Numbered from the stretch's first letter, positions 39,898 through 50,437 are shown. The stretch is DNA of 64,000 nt from Pseudoxanthomonas mexicana (GCF_001556105.1 NZ_LSIF01000034.1:112064-176063); one strand, 5' to 3'. Numbers and translations: made by a program. The notes: generated by a model from the letters alone, not told the origin.

Positions 39898-42105
39898 ATG
39901 ACCGGTATGGAAGTCCTCCTCTCCAAGAACGTGCTGCTGGCCATCGTGCTGGCGCCGCTGCTGGGCAGCATCATCGCTGGCCTGTTCGGCCGCTTCGTCG
40001 GTCGCGCCGGCGCCCACACGGCGACGATCCTGGGCGTGGCGACCAGCTGCGCGTTGTCGTGCTGGGTGCTGTACCAGCTGGTGGCGCAGGGCGCGTCGCC
40101 GTTCAATGAGAACCTGTACACCTTCTTCGAAGTGGGCAACATCAGCGGCCACGTCGGTTTCATGATCGACAAGCTGACCGCCATGATGATGGTCGTGGTG
40201 ACCTTCGTGTCGCTGCTGGTCCACCTCTACACGATCGGTTACATGGCCGAGGACCCGGGTTACCAGCGCTTCTTCAGCTATATCTCGCTGTTCACCTTCA
40301 GCATGCTGATGCTGGTGATGAGCAACAACTTCCTGCAGCTGTTCTTCGGCTGGGAAGCGGTGGGCCTGGTGTCGTACCTGCTGATCGGTTTCTGGTTCAA
40401 GCGCCCGACGGCGATCTTCGCCAACATGAAGGCGTTCCTGGTCAACCGCGTGGGCGATTTCGGCTTCCTGCTCGGCATCGGCTGCGTGCTGCTCATGTTC
40501 GGCACGCTGGACTACGCGACCGTATTCGCCAATGCATCGTTGCTGGCAGGCAAGGCAGTGCCCGTCTGGTCTGGCGCGGTCACCTTCTTCGGTCACACCA
40601 CCCAGTTGCTCGACCAGCCGGTGATCTGGTCGATGGCCACGCTGACCTGCATCTGCCTGTTCATCGGTGCCATGGGCAAGTCGGCGCAGGTACCGCTGCA
40701 TGTATGGCTGCCCGACTCGATGGAAGGTCCGACCCCGATCTCGGCGCTGATCCATGCGGCGACGATGGTCACCGCCGGCATCTTCATGGTGGCGCGCATG
40801 TCGCCGCTGTTCGAGCTGTCGCAGACGGCGCTGGATTTCGTGCTGTTCATCGGCGCGACCACGGCGCTGTTCACCGGTCTCATCGGCATCGTGCAGAACG
40901 ACATCAAGCGCGTCGTCGCGTACTCCACGTTGTCGCAGCTGGGCTACATGACGGTGGCGCTGGGTGTGTCGGCGTACTCGGCAGCCGTGTTCCACCTGAT
41001 GACCCACGCCTTCTTCAAGGCGCTGCTGTTCCTGGCGGCTGGCTCGGTCATCATCGGCATGCACCACGAGCAGGACATGCGGAAGATGGGTGGCCTGCGC
41101 AAGTACATGCCCATCACCTGGATCACCAGCCTGATCGGTACGCTTGCCCTGGTCGGAACACCGTTCTTCTCAGGCTTCTATTCGAAGGACACCATCATCG
41201 AGGCCGCCAAGCATCACCAGAAGGTGGCGAACGAAGTCGGCAAGGAAGTGGCCGAAATGGGCATGATGGCCGCACAGAATATCCAGGGGCCGAGCGAATG
41301 GATCGCGACTTACGGCTACTGGGCTGTCCTGCTGGGGGTCTTCGTGACCAGCTTCTACAGCTTCCGCCTGCTGTACCTGACGTTCCATGGCAAGGAACGC
41401 TTCCGCGACGCACATGCCGACCACGCTCACGGTGCCACGCATGACGATCATGGCCACCATGGCGTGCACGAACCGCACGAGTCGCCGTGGGTGGTGACGG
41501 TGCCGCTGGTGCTGCTGGCGATTCCGTCGATCCTCATCGGCTTCTTCACTATCGGGCCGATGCTGTTTGGCACCGACTGGACGGGTCGTCAAGAAGCTAC
41601 GCCGTTCTTCCAGGGCGCGATCGACTTCCTGCGTATCGATTCGAGCGTGGCCCTGTCGCCGCGCGACACCGTGATGGCGCTGAAGGCCGATTTCCACAGC
41701 CCTTGGGAGTTTGCCTTACACGGCATGACGATGCCGCCGTTTTTCCTCGCGCTGGCAGGCTTCGCCCTGGCGACCTTCCTGTACCTGTTCAGGCCTGACC
41801 TGGCGAGCAAGGCGCGTCAGAGCACCGCTGGCGCCTTCCTGACCAACATCCTGGACAAGAAGTACTGGGCCGACCACCTGTGGATCAACGGGTTCGCCGG
41901 CGGTGGCGTGAAGCTGGGCAAGGCGTCGCGGGCTTTCGACACGCACGTGATCGACGGCGCTGCGGTGAACGGCACGGCGAAGCTGGTCGACCTGGGCGCG
42001 CAGCTGCTGCGCAAGACCCAGTCCGGCTACCTGTACCACTACGCATTCGCGATGATCGTCGGCCTGATCCTGCTGCTGGGCGTCGTCATCAAGTTTTGGC
42101 AGTAA
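39898..42105 (+). CDS. nuoL: NADH-quinone oxidoreductase subunit L
   Basis: 735 residues, antiporter-like subunit with many helices. Conserved GWEAVGLVSYLLIGFWF, LPDSMEGPTPISALIHAATMV, and HAFFKALLFLAAG. The long C-terminal lateral helix region is present. A histidine-rich loop at about residues 504-530 (HADHAHGATHDDHGHHGVHE) precedes a helix. A second ATG nine bases downstream is an alternative start. Confidence 0.96.
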   Translation: MTGMEVLLSKNVLLAIVLAPLLGSIIAGLFGRFVGRAGAHTATILGVATSCALSCWVLYQLVAQGASPFNENLYTFFEVGNISGHVGFMIDKLTAMMMVVVTFVSLLVHLYTIGYMAEDPGYQRFFSYISLFTFSMLMLVMSNNFLQLFFGWEAVGLVSYLLIGFWFKRPTAIFANMKAFLVNRVGDFGFLLGIGCVLLMFGTLDYATVFANASLLAGKAVPVWSGAVTFFGHTTQLLDQPVIWSMATLTCICLFIGAMGKSAQVPLHVWLPDSMEGPTPISALIHAATMVTAGIFMVARMSPLFELSQTALDFVLFIGATTALFTGLIGIVQNDIKRVVAYSTLSQLGYMTVALGVSAYSAAVFHLMTHAFFKALLFLAAGSVIIGMHHEQDMRKMGGLRKYMPITWITSLIGTLALVGTPFFSGFYSKDTIIEAAKHHQKVANEVGKEVAEMGMMAAQNIQGPSEWIATYGYWAVLLGVFVTSFYSFRLLYLTFHGKERFRDAHADHAHGATHDDHGHHGVHEPHESPWVVTVPLVLLAIPSILIGFFTIGPMLFGTDWTGRQEATPFFQGAIDFLRIDSSVALSPRDTVMALKADFHSPWEFALHGMTMPPFFLALAGFALATFLYLFRPDLASKARQSTAGAFLTNILDKKYWADHLWINGFAGGGVKLGKASRAFDTHVIDGAAVNGTAKLVDLGAQLLRKTQSGYLYHYAFAMIVGLILLLGVVIKFWQ

Positions 42106-42164
42106 CGACCTGACGTAGCCGCTCCCGCGGACGTCCTGGCGAAGAACTCAACGGATACCACAAC

Positions 42165-43676
42165 GTGTCGAACTGGCCCCTGCTTAGTGTTCTGATCTGG
42201 CTACCCATCCTGGGCGGTGCGCTGGTGCTTGCCGTGGGCAATGCGCACGCGAATGCCGCTCGCTGGCTGGGCTTGGCGATCGCGGTGCTGACGTTCGTCG
42301 TCAGCATCGGCTTGCTGACCGGCTTCGATTACGCGAACCCGAGCCTGCAGTTCATCGAGACCCACGCCTGGATCCCGAGCTTCGACATCCACTACAACCT
42401 GGGTGCCGATGGCATCGCGGTGGCGCTGCTGCTGCTCAACACGCTGATCACCGTGCTGACGCTGGCGGGCGCGTGGGGTTCGGTGAGCAAGCGCGTGGCC
42501 CAGTACGTGGCGGCGTTCCTGATCCTGGAAGGCCTGACCAACGGCATCTTCGCCGCCAGCGATGCGATGCTGTTCTACGTCTTCTTCGAAGCGATGCTGA
42601 TCCCGATGTTCCTGATCATCGGTGTCTGGGGTGGTCCGCGCCGCATTTACGCGTCGCTGAAGTTCTTCCTCTACACCTTCCTCGGTTCGGTGTTGATGCT
42701 GGTCGGCCTGGTCTACCTGTACATCAAGGGCGGCAGCTTCCAGTTGGCCGACCTGTACGCGATGGCGCTCACCAGCAAGGAGCAGACGTGGCTGTTCTTC
42801 GCGTTCCTGATCGCCTTCGCCGTCAAGATCCCGATGTTCCCGGTGCACACCTGGCTGCCGGATGCGCACGTGGAAGCGCCGACCGCGGGTTCCGTCATCC
42901 TGGCGGCGATCGCATTGAAGATCGGTGGCTATGGTCTGCTGCGCTTCAGCCTGCCGATCGTGCCGGACGCCGGTCACGAGTGGGCCATGTTCGTCATCGT
43001 GCTGTCGCTGATCGCCGTGGTTTACGTGGGCCTGGTGGCGCTGGTGCAGGACGACATGAAGAAGCTCATCGCCTATTCGTCGGTCTCGCACATGGGCTTC
43101 GTGACCCTCGGTATCTTCATCGCCTTCAGCCTGGTGCGCGACTACGGCAATCTGGACGGTGCGCGCCTCGGCCTGCAGGGCGCCATGGTGCAGATGATCA
43201 GCCACGGTTTCATCTCCGGCGCGATGTTCACCTGCGTCGGCGTGCTCTACGACCGCATGCACACCCGCATGATCAAGGACTACGGCGGCGTCATCAACAC
43301 GATGCCGTGGTTCGGCGCGTTCTTCATCCTGTTCGGCATGGCCAATTCCGGCCTGCCGGGCACCAGCGGTTTCGTCGGCGAGTTCATGGTGATCCTGGCC
43401 AGCTTCCAGCAGCATCCGCTGATCGCGTTCTTCGCCGCGACCACGCTGGTGATCGGCGCCGCCTATACGCTTTGGCTGGTCAAGCGCGTCATCCTCGGTG
43501 ACGTGGCCAACGCGCACGTGGCCGAACTCAAGGACGTGTCGCTGCGCGAAGCGCTGGTGCTCGGCGGCTTCGCCGTGTGCGTGCTGGCGCTGGGCGTGTA
43601 TCCCAAGCCGCTGACCGACCTGATGGAACCGTCGATCGCGCAACTGGCGATGCAGCTCGCCAACAGCAAGCTGTAA
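42165..43676 (+). CDS. nuoM: NADH-quinone oxidoreductase subunit M
   Basis: 503 residues, GTG start 59 bp after nuoL. ND4-type antiporter-like subunit: VFFEAMLIPMFLIIGVWGG, FPVHTWLPDAHVEAPTAGSV, and LIAYSSVSHMGFV. Conserved Glu and Lys of the proton channel are in place. Confidence 0.96.
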   Translation: MSNWPLLSVLIWLPILGGALVLAVGNAHANAARWLGLAIAVLTFVVSIGLLTGFDYANPSLQFIETHAWIPSFDIHYNLGADGIAVALLLLNTLITVLTLAGAWGSVSKRVAQYVAAFLILEGLTNGIFAASDAMLFYVFFEAMLIPMFLIIGVWGGPRRIYASLKFFLYTFLGSVLMLVGLVYLYIKGGSFQLADLYAMALTSKEQTWLFFAFLIAFAVKIPMFPVHTWLPDAHVEAPTAGSVILAAIALKIGGYGLLRFSLPIVPDAGHEWAMFVIVLSLIAVVYVGLVALVQDDMKKLIAYSSVSHMGFVTLGIFIAFSLVRDYGNLDGARLGLQGAMVQMISHGFISGAMFTCVGVLYDRMHTRMIKDYGGVINTMPWFGAFFILFGMANSGLPGTSGFVGEFMVILASFQQHPLIAFFAATTLVIGAAYTLWLVKRVILGDVANAHVAELKDVSLREALVLGGFAVCVLALGVYPKPLTDLMEPSIAQLAMQLANSKL

Positions 43677-43685
43677 GGAAGAACC

Positions 43686-45149
43686 ATGACGACGCCGATG
43701 CCCATCTCCGCCGCCGACCTGCAGCCGCTGCTGCCCGAGCTGACCCTGATCGGGGGCGCGTTCGCGCTGTTGATGCTGGACCTGTTCCTCGACAATTCCC
43801 GCCGCTTCATCACCCATGCCATTGCGCTGGCCGTCATGGTCGCCGTCGTCTGGATGCTGGCGACGGGCGTGGGCGGGCAGGGCACCGTGTTCAGCGGCAT
43901 GTTCGTGCGCGACACGCTGGCCGATGTCAGCAAGGTCGTGATCGTCGCGGTCAGCGCGTTGTCGCTGGTCTACGGCTGGCCCTACCTGCGCGAGCGCAAC
44001 CTGTATCCGGGCGAGGCGCCGGTGCTGGTGATGTTCGCCACCGCGGGCATGATGATGATGGTGTCCGCCGGCAGCCTGGTGATGGTCTACCTGGGCCTGG
44101 AACTGCTGGCGCTGTGTTCGTACGCGCTGGTGGCCCTGAACCGCGATGACGGCTTGTCGACGGAAGCGGCGATGAAGTACATCGTGCTGGGTTCTCTGGC
44201 CTCGGGCTTGCTGCTGTACGGCATGTCGCTGGTCTACGGTGCAACCGGCTCGCTGCACCTGCCGGCGATCTTCGAAGCCACGGGTACGGCGCTGGGCGAC
44301 GGTGGCGAGCAGCGCATGCTGCTGCTCACCGGTGTGGTGTTCATGGTGGCGGGCGTCGCGTTCAAGCTCGGTGCCGCGCCGTTCCACATGTGGCTGCCCG
44401 ACGTCTACCAGGGCGCTCCGACGCCGGTGACGATGTTCATCAGTGCCGCCCCCAAGCTGGCGGCGTTCGGCATGGCGTTCCGCCTGCTGCAGGACGGTGT
44501 CGGTCCGGCGGCCGAGCAGTGGCAGTGGTTGCTGGCCGGCCTGGCGGCCGCGTCGCTGGTGATCGGCAACGTCATCGCCATCGCGCAGACCAACCTCAAG
44601 CGCATGCTGGCGTACTCGACGGTCTCCCATGTCGGCTTCCTGCTGGTCGGCTTCGCCGGTGGCGGGGAAGTGGGTTACTCCGCCGCGCTGTTCTACGGCA
44701 TCAGCTACGCCATCATGTCGGCCGCAGCGTTTGGCGCGATCATCGTGCTGTCGCGGCAGGGGTTCGAGGCCGACAGGATCGACGACTTCAAGGGCCTGAA
44801 TGCGCGCAACCCCTGGCAGGCCGGCCTGGTGCTGTGCGTGATGGCGTCGCTCGCCGGCGTGCCGCCGTTCCTCGGTTTCTGGGCGAAGCTGGTGGTGTTG
44901 GGCGCGGCTGTCAATGGCGGCTTCCTGTGGCTGGCCATCGTTGGTGTGCTGTGCGCGGTGATTGGTGCCTTCTACTACCTGCGCGTGATCAAGGTGATGT
45001 ACTTCGACGAACCGGTCGGGGAAATTCCGCCGCCGCGTGCCGATCGCGTGGTGCCGCTGGTGTTCGGCGTGAATGCGCTGGCCCTGCTGGTGCTGGGTGT
45101 GGCCTGGAATCCGATCATGGCGTGGTGCAAGCTGGCCTTCGCCGGCTGA
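43686..45149 (+). CDS. nuoN: NADH-quinone oxidoreductase subunit N
   Basis: 487 residues, ND2-type antiporter-like subunit. Motifs are YLGLELLALCSYALVAL, APFHMWLPDVYQGAPTPVT and MLAYSTVSHVGFLLVGF. Last gene of the fourteen-gene nuo operon; the order nuoA to nuoN is complete and uninterrupted. Confidence 0.96.
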   Translation: MTTPMPISAADLQPLLPELTLIGGAFALLMLDLFLDNSRRFITHAIALAVMVAVVWMLATGVGGQGTVFSGMFVRDTLADVSKVVIVAVSALSLVYGWPYLRERNLYPGEAPVLVMFATAGMMMMVSAGSLVMVYLGLELLALCSYALVALNRDDGLSTEAAMKYIVLGSLASGLLLYGMSLVYGATGSLHLPAIFEATGTALGDGGEQRMLLLTGVVFMVAGVAFKLGAAPFHMWLPDVYQGAPTPVTMFISAAPKLAAFGMAFRLLQDGVGPAAEQWQWLLAGLAAASLVIGNVIAIAQTNLKRMLAYSTVSHVGFLLVGFAGGGEVGYSAALFYGISYAIMSAAAFGAIIVLSRQGFEADRIDDFKGLNARNPWQAGLVLCVMASLAGVPPFLGFWAKLVVLGAAVNGGFLWLAIVGVLCAVIGAFYYLRVIKVMYFDEPVGEIPPPRADRVVPLVFGVNALALLVLGVAWNPIMAWCKLAFAG

Positions 45150-45168
45150 AGATCCACGGTACGGGGGG

Positions 45169-45188
45169 CGCCGAGCGACGACTCGGCG
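45169..45188 (+). terminator. hairpin at the end of the nuo operon
   Basis: CGCCGAG-CGACGA-CTCGGCG, 7-bp stem 20 bp after the nuoN stop, without a T tract. May stabilise or end the nuo transcript. Confidence 0.45.
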
Positions 45189-45231
45189 GCGCGCGATGAG
45201 CGCGATGTTTCAAGTTGGTGCATGACAAGGC

Positions 45232-45260
45232 TTGCAATGCACCGGCGTCTTCATCATAAT
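45232..45260 (+). promoter_or_regulatory. promoter of initiator tRNA and the rimP-pnp region
   Basis: TTGCAA (45232-45237), exact 17-bp spacer, CATAAT (45255-45260). The expected start, about 45267, is only 5 nt before the tRNA 5' end. Confidence 0.7.
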
Positions 45261-45271
45261 TTCGCTTCTGC

Positions 45272-45348
45272 TGCGGGGTGGAGCAGTCTGGCAGCTCGTC
45301 GGGCTCATAACCCGAAGGTCGCAGGTTCAAATCCTGCCCCCGCTACCA
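45272..45348 (+). tRNA. initiator tRNA-fMet(CAT)
   Basis: 77 nt including encoded CCA. The anticodon arm TCGGG-CTCATAA-CCCGA has the three GC pairs (GGG/CCC) that mark initiators. The first pair is mismatched as initiators require, but here it is T1 opposite T72 (acceptor TGCGGGG, 3' side CCCCGCT then A, CCA). It sits upstream of rimP-nusA-infB, the same place as metY in E. coli. Confidence 0.96.
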
Positions 45349-45445
45349 TGTTTGACCGACGTCGCCTGAGTGCAGGCGGCCGACGGAAAACCTGGGCACG
45401 CAACGACGCATGTTCCCGTCGTTGTACCGACATCCAGCGTATCGG

Positions 45446-45470
45446 ACAAGGGGCCCATCGGGCCCCTTGT
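45446..45470 (+). terminator. strong hairpin between tRNA-fMet and rimP
   Basis: ACAAGGGGCCC-ATC-GGGCCCCTTGT, perfect 11-bp stem followed by TTGTTTC. Likely a partial terminator that lets some transcription into rimP, as described for the metY leader of E. coli. Confidence 0.8.
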
Positions 45471-45517
45471 TTGTTTCAGCGGCACGCACGGCACCACCAC
45501 ACATCGGCAGCGAATCC

Positions 45518-46129
45518 GTGAGCGACAAGGCCAACGACATCGCCAACCTGCTGGCACCCACCGTCCAGGCACTGGGCGTGGAATTGCTCGGCATCGAATA
45601 CCTGCCGGCGCCCGGCGGCGCCACGGTGCGCCTGTACATCGACGTGCAGGAAGCGGAGCGCGCCACGCGCCACGTCAATATCGAAGACTGCGAAGCGGTC
45701 AGCCGTGAAGTGTCCGCGCAGCTGGACGTCGAGGATCCGATCACCGGCAACTACACGCTGGAAGTGTCATCGCCGGGCGTGGACCGGCCGCTGTTCCAGC
45801 TGGCGCACTACGCGCGCTTCGTCGGCGAGTCGGCGAAGGTCGTGCTGAAGCTGCCGCAGGACCGTCGTCGTCGCCTGCAGGGCACGATCAGCCGCATCGA
45901 AGGCGACAGCATCGTGTTTGCGTTCGACGATACCGAAATGACGGTGGCGTTCGACAATATCGACAAGGGGCGACTGGTCCCGGACTGGGCCGCACTGGGC
46001 CTGGCACCCGAAAAACCCGGTGGCGGCCGCACCGGTGCCAAGAAGGCAGCGGACGCCAAGCGCGCTCCTGCCAAGAAAGCCAAGAAAAAACCCAACCAAC
46101 CGGCGGCCCGCAAGCCGCGCGCGGAGTGA
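45518..46129 (+). CDS. rimP: ribosome maturation factor RimP
   Basis: 203 residues from the GTG at 45518; upstream in-frame codons precede the terminator and are rejected. N-terminal domain with [23 protein letters not shown] and the [12 protein letters not shown] signature; Sm-like C-terminal domain. A basic tail of about 36 residues follows ([19 protein letters not shown]), longer than in E. coli RimP. Assists 30S assembly. Ends 3 bp before nusA. Confidence 0.95.
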   Translation: MSDKANDIANLLAPTVQALGVELLGIEYLPAPGGATVRLYIDVQEAERATRHVNIEDCEAVSREVSAQLDVEDPITGNYTLEVSSPGVDRPLFQLAHYARFVGESAKVVLKLPQDRRRRLQGTISRIEGDSIVFAFDDTEMTVAFDNIDKGRLVPDWAALGLAPEKPGGGRTGAKKAADAKRAPAKKAKKKPNQPAARKPRAE

Positions 46130-46132
46130 TCA

Positions 46133-47644
46133 ATGAGTAAGGAACTGTTGCTGGTCGTGGATGCGGTGGCCAATGAAAAGGGCGTGCCGCGCGAAGTCAT
46201 CTTTGATGCCATCGAGGCTGCCCTGGCGTCCGCCGCCAAGAAGCGTTACCTCGACCAGGACGTGCAGGTGCGCGTCACGATCGATCACAAGGACGGCAGC
46301 TACGAAACCTTCCGTCGCTGGGAAGTGGTGGCCGACGACGTGGTGATGGAATCGCCGGACCGCCAGATCCGCCTGATGGACGCTGAGGACGAGGCCGAAG
46401 GCGCCGAAGTCGGCGACTGGATCGAAGAAAAGATCGAAAACCCCGATTTCGGGCGTATCGCCGCGCAGGCTGCCAAGCAGGTGATCGTGCAGCGCGTGCG
46501 TGAAGCCGAGCGCGCGCAGGTGGTCGACGCCTGGAAGGATCGTGTGGGCGAGCTGGTGACCGGTGTGGTCAAGCGTGCCGAGCGCGGCAACATCTACGTG
46601 GACCTGGGCGGCAACGCCGAGGCCTTCATTCCGAAGGACAAGGGCATCCCGCGCGACGTGCTGCGCGCCGGCGACCGTGTCCGCGGCTATCTGTTCGACG
46701 TGCGCTACGAACCGCGCGGCCCGCAGTTGTTCATCAGCCGCGCCGCTCCGGAATTCATGATCGAGCTGTTCAAGCTGGAAGTGCCGGAAGTGGGCCAGGG
46801 CCTGGTCGAGATCAAGGCCTGTGCACGCGACCCGGGCGACCGCGCCAAGATCGCCGTGCTGGCGCATGACACGCGCACCGATCCCATCGGTGCCTGCATC
46901 GGCATGCGCGGTTCGCGCGTGCAGGCCGTGAGCAACGAACTCAACGGCGAGCGCGTGGATATCGTGCTGTGGAACGACAACCCGGCCACCTTCGTCATCA
47001 ACGCGATGGCGCCGGCGGAAGTGCAGTCGATCATCGTCGATGAAGAGAAGCACTCGATGGACCTGGCCGTGGCGGAAGACCGCCTGGCGCAGGCGATCGG
47101 CAAGGGCGGCCAGAACGTGCGCCTGGCCAGCCGCCTTACCGGCTGGCAGCTCAACGTCATGACCGCCGACCAGGTGCAGGCCAAGAGCGAGGCCGAACAG
47201 GCCATCGCCCGCCAGCTGTTCATGGACAAGCTGGAAGTGGACGAGGAAATCGCCGCCATCCTGGTCAGCGAGGGCTTCAGCACGGTCGAGGAAATCGCCT
47301 ACGTGCCGGTCGGCGAACTGCTGGCCGTCGAGGGTTTCGACGAGGACATCGTCGAGGAACTGCGTTCGCGTGCCCGCGATGCCCTGCTGAACGAGGCGCT
47401 GGCCGAGGAAGAAGGCCTGGAAGAAAACCACCCGGCCGACGATCTGCTGGCGCTGGATGGCATGGACGAGGAGACCGCGTTCGCGCTGGCCTCGCACGGC
47501 GTCCGCACCAGCGAGGACCTGTCCGACCTGGCCGCCGACGAAGTGGTCGAATTCGGCATCGAGGGTCTGGACGAGGGTCGCGCCGCAACGCTGATCCTGG
47601 CCGCCCGTGCCGAAGAGATCGCTCGCCTGGAGCGCGGCGCATGA
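46133..47644 (+). CDS. nusA: transcription termination/antitermination protein NusA
   Basis: 503 residues. N-terminal RNAP-binding domain, S1 domain near residues 135-200 (VTGVVKRAERGNIYVDLGG), KH1 with GACIGMRGSRVQAVSNELNGER, KH2 with AIGKGGQNVRLASRLTGW, and two C-terminal acidic helix-hairpin-helix repeats (EVDEEIAAILVSEGFSTVEEI; DEETAFALASHGVRTSEDL). Binds RNA polymerase and nascent RNA for pausing, termination and antitermination. Confidence 0.97.
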   Translation: MSKELLLVVDAVANEKGVPREVIFDAIEAALASAAKKRYLDQDVQVRVTIDHKDGSYETFRRWEVVADDVVMESPDRQIRLMDAEDEAEGAEVGDWIEEKIENPDFGRIAAQAAKQVIVQRVREAERAQVVDAWKDRVGELVTGVVKRAERGNIYVDLGGNAEAFIPKDKGIPRDVLRAGDRVRGYLFDVRYEPRGPQLFISRAAPEFMIELFKLEVPEVGQGLVEIKACARDPGDRAKIAVLAHDTRTDPIGACIGMRGSRVQAVSNELNGERVDIVLWNDNPATFVINAMAPAEVQSIIVDEEKHSMDLAVAEDRLAQAIGKGGQNVRLASRLTGWQLNVMTADQVQAKSEAEQAIARQLFMDKLEVDEEIAAILVSEGFSTVEEIAYVPVGELLAVEGFDEDIVEELRSRARDALLNEALAEEEGLEENHPADDLLALDGMDEETAFALASHGVRTSEDLSDLAADEVVEFGIEGLDEGRAATLILAARAEEIARLERGA

Positions 47645-47786
47645 GCGCCGCCCGGGCCCGCATGGAACCCGGCGCATGAGTCACCCATGAACACCGCCCT
47701 GGCACCCGCAGGGCTTAGAATTCCCCCTCTTGAACAGGGTTGCCCCTCCACCACCGGGGGGGCGCAGCACCCAAACTAGGATCCGA

Positions 47787-50435
47787 ATGTCGCAGCAAAC
47801 CACCATCCGCAAGCTCGCTGAACTGGTCAATACGCCGGTCGAGAAACTCCTGGAGCAGTTGGCCGAGGCCGGCATGAGCTTCAGCGGTCCCGACCAGGTC
47901 GTGACCAGCATGGAAAAAGTGAAGCTGCTCGGCTTCCTCAAGCGTTCGCACGGCAAGAGCGATGCGCCCGCGGATGATGCTGCGTCCAAGAAGATCACGC
48001 TGAACCGTCGCAAGGTGCAGGAAGTCACCGTCGCCGCGGGTCGCAGCAAGACCACGGTGAACGTGGAAGTGCGCCAGAAGCGCACGTACGTGAAGCCGAC
48101 CGACGCCGAATCCGTCAGCACCAACTGGCAGAACGAAGCCGATCCGGAACGCGCCGATATCCTGCGCAAGCTGGAGGAATCCCGCCAGCGCAATCTCGAT
48201 GAGCAGCAGCGCCTGGCGCGGGAAGATGCCAAGCGTGCCGAAGAACTCGAGCAGCGTCGCCAGGAAGAGGCTGCCGTCCGTGCCGAGGCCGAAGCCGCAC
48301 GCGCGCAGGCCGATGCCGAGGCCGCTGCACTGGCGGCCGGTGCGGTCGCCGTGGATGGCGACGAGCCCGCGCGCCCGGCCAAGCCGGCCACGCCCGGTCA
48401 TCATGTGCCGAAGCTGGTCGTGCGCAAGGATCCGCCGCGCACCGACGACCGCAATGCTGCGGCCGCCAAGCACAAGACCCGTGGCTCGCACGCGATGGTC
48501 GCGGGCGTCGAAGATGACGACAACACCAGCCGTTTCGCCGGCCAGCTGCACCTGTCCGCCGCTGACCGTGCGCGCCGCGGCGCCTCGCGCGGCAAGCCCA
48601 AGCCGCAGCAGCGCCGCCATGAGCAGAGCCGCGGCGGCAGTGGTGCGCACGGTTTCGAGCGTCCGACCGCGCCGATCGTGCGCGAAGTGGCGATCGGCGA
48701 GACCATCACCGTGGCCGACCTCGCGCAGAAGCTCGCGCTGAAGGGCGGCGACGTGGTGAAGGCATTGTTCAAGATGGGCGTGATGGCCACCATCACCCAG
48801 TCCATCGATCACGACACCGCGGCATTGATCACCGAAGAGCTCGGCCACAAGGCCGTGCACGCCGACGCCAACGACGTCGAGAACGAACTGCTGGCGCATT
48901 CGGAAGAGCAGCAGGGCGACAAGGTCGCGCGTCCGCCGGTGGTCACCATCATGGGCCACGTCGACCACGGCAAGACCTCGCTGCTGGACTACATCCGCCG
49001 TACCAAGATCGCGACCGGCGAAGCAGGCGGCATCACCCAGCACATCGGCGCCTATCACGTCGAAACCGGCAAGGGCGTCATCAGCTTCCTCGATACCCCC
49101 GGCCATGCCGCGTTCACCGCGATGCGTGCCCGTGGCGCCAAGCTGACCGACATCGTGGTGCTGGTGGTCGCGGCCGATGACGGCGTCATGCCGCAGACCG
49201 TCGAATCGGTGCAGCAGGCCAAGGCGGCTGGCGTGCAGTTGATCGTGGCGGTCAACAAGATCGACAAGTCCGGTGCCGACCCGCTGCGCGTCAAGAACGA
49301 ATTGCTGGCCCACGACGTCGTCGCCGAAGAGTTCGGTGGCGATACGCAGTTCATCGAAGTTTCGGCCAAGACCGGCCAGGGCGTCGACGCCCTGCTGGAC
49401 GCCATTTCGTTGCAGGCCGAAGTGCTGGAGCTCAAGGCCGTGCCCGATGGCCGCGCCAGCGGTACCGTCATCGAGTCCTCGCTGGACAAGGGCCGTGGCC
49501 CGGTCGCGACCGTGCTGGTGCAGCAGGGCCTGCTCAAGAAGGGCGATTACCTGGTGTGCGGCGTGCAGTACGGCCGCGTGCGCGCGCTTTTCGACGAGAC
49601 CGGCAAGCAGCCGGATTCCGCCGGACCGTCCATTCCCGTGCAGGTGCTCGGCCTGTCGGGCGTGCCGGAGGCGGGCGATGATTTCGTCGTGGTCGCCGAC
49701 GAACGGCTGGCCAAGGACGTGGCCCAGCAGCGCGATACCAAGCGTCGCGAGTCGCGCCTGGGGCAGTCCGCCGGCAGCCGCATGGAAGACATCATGGCGC
49801 AGCTGGGCAAGGGCGAAGGCCAGCTCAGCCTCAACCTGATCATCAAGGCCGACGTGCAGGGTTCGGTGGAAGCGTTGCGTCACTCGCTGACCGCGCTGTC
49901 CAACGAATCGATCCGCATCAACATCATCCACGCCGGCGTGGGCGGCATCACCGAATCCGACGCCAACTCCGCCGTCACCTCCAAGGCCACCGTCATCGGC
50001 TTCAACGTGCGTGCGGACGTGTCCGCACGTCGCATCGTCGAAGCCAACGGCGTGGACATGCGTTACTTCTCGATCATCTATGACGTGATCGACCAGGTGA
50101 AGCAGGTGGCATCCGGCCTGCTGGGCGTGGAGATCCGCGAAGAGATCATCGGTATCGCCGAGGTCCGCGACGTCTTCCGCAGCTCGAAGTTCGGCGCGGT
50201 CGCAGGCTGCATGATCATCGAAGGCACGGTGAAGCGGAACAAGCCGATTCGCGTGCTGCGCGACAACACCGTGGTCTTCGAAGGCGAACTGGAATCGCTG
50301 CGCCGCTTCAAGGAGAACGTCGACGAAGTCCGCAACGGCACCGAGTGCGGCATCGGCGTGAAGGCTTACAACGATGTCAAGCCGGGCGACCAGATCGAGT
50401 GCTTCGAGCGCATCGAAGTCCAGCGCACGCTCTGA
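47787..50435 (+). CDS. infB: translation initiation factor IF-2
   Basis: 882 residues from the ATG at 47787. An in-frame TTG at 47730 would add 19 residues but lacks support. IF2_N at residues 1-50, a charged Arg/Glu/Ala coiled region at about 130-210, and a second IF2_N-type segment at about 300-355. The G domain has G1 GHVDHGKT at 390-397, G3 DTPGH at 436-440 and G4 NKID at 490-493. Brings fMet-tRNA to the 30S subunit. The 142-bp gap after nusA contains small hairpins. Confidence 0.97.
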   Translation: MSQQTTIRKLAELVNTPVEKLLEQLAEAGMSFSGPDQVVTSMEKVKLLGFLKRSHGKSDAPADDAASKKITLNRRKVQEVTVAAGRSKTTVNVEVRQKRTYVKPTDAESVSTNWQNEADPERADILRKLEESRQRNLDEQQRLAREDAKRAEELEQRRQEEAAVRAEAEAARAQADAEAAALAAGAVAVDGDEPARPAKPATPGHHVPKLVVRKDPPRTDDRNAAAAKHKTRGSHAMVAGVEDDDNTSRFAGQLHLSAADRARRGASRGKPKPQQRRHEQSRGGSGAHGFERPTAPIVREVAIGETITVADLAQKLALKGGDVVKALFKMGVMATITQSIDHDTAALITEELGHKAVHADANDVENELLAHSEEQQGDKVARPPVVTIMGHVDHGKTSLLDYIRRTKIATGEAGGITQHIGAYHVETGKGVISFLDTPGHAAFTAMRARGAKLTDIVVLVVAADDGVMPQTVESVQQAKAAGVQLIVAVNKIDKSGADPLRVKNELLAHDVVAEEFGGDTQFIEVSAKTGQGVDALLDAISLQAEVLELKAVPDGRASGTVIESSLDKGRGPVATVLVQQGLLKKGDYLVCGVQYGRVRALFDETGKQPDSAGPSIPVQVLGLSGVPEAGDDFVVVADERLAKDVAQQRDTKRRESRLGQSAGSRMEDIMAQLGKGEGQLSLNLIIKADVQGSVEALRHSLTALSNESIRINIIHAGVGGITESDANSAVTSKATVIGFNVRADVSARRIVEANGVDMRYFSIIYDVIDQVKQVASGLLGVEIREEIIGIAEVRDVFRSSKFGAVAGCMIIEGTVKRNKPIRVLRDNTVVFEGELESLRRFKENVDEVRNGTECGIGVKAYNDVKPGDQIECFERIEVQRTL

Positions 50436-50437
50436 TC

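Noticed and set aside
42201..44630. 809-codon minus-strand open frame over nuoM and nuoN
   Set aside because: Low-complexity His/Arg/Gln/Glu peptide, opposite to two intact membrane subunits.
47730..47786. Upstream TTG start adding 19 residues to IF-2
   Set aside because: The peptide is Pro/Arg-rich, the stretch holds hairpins, and [14 protein letters not shown] is the usual IF2_N start.
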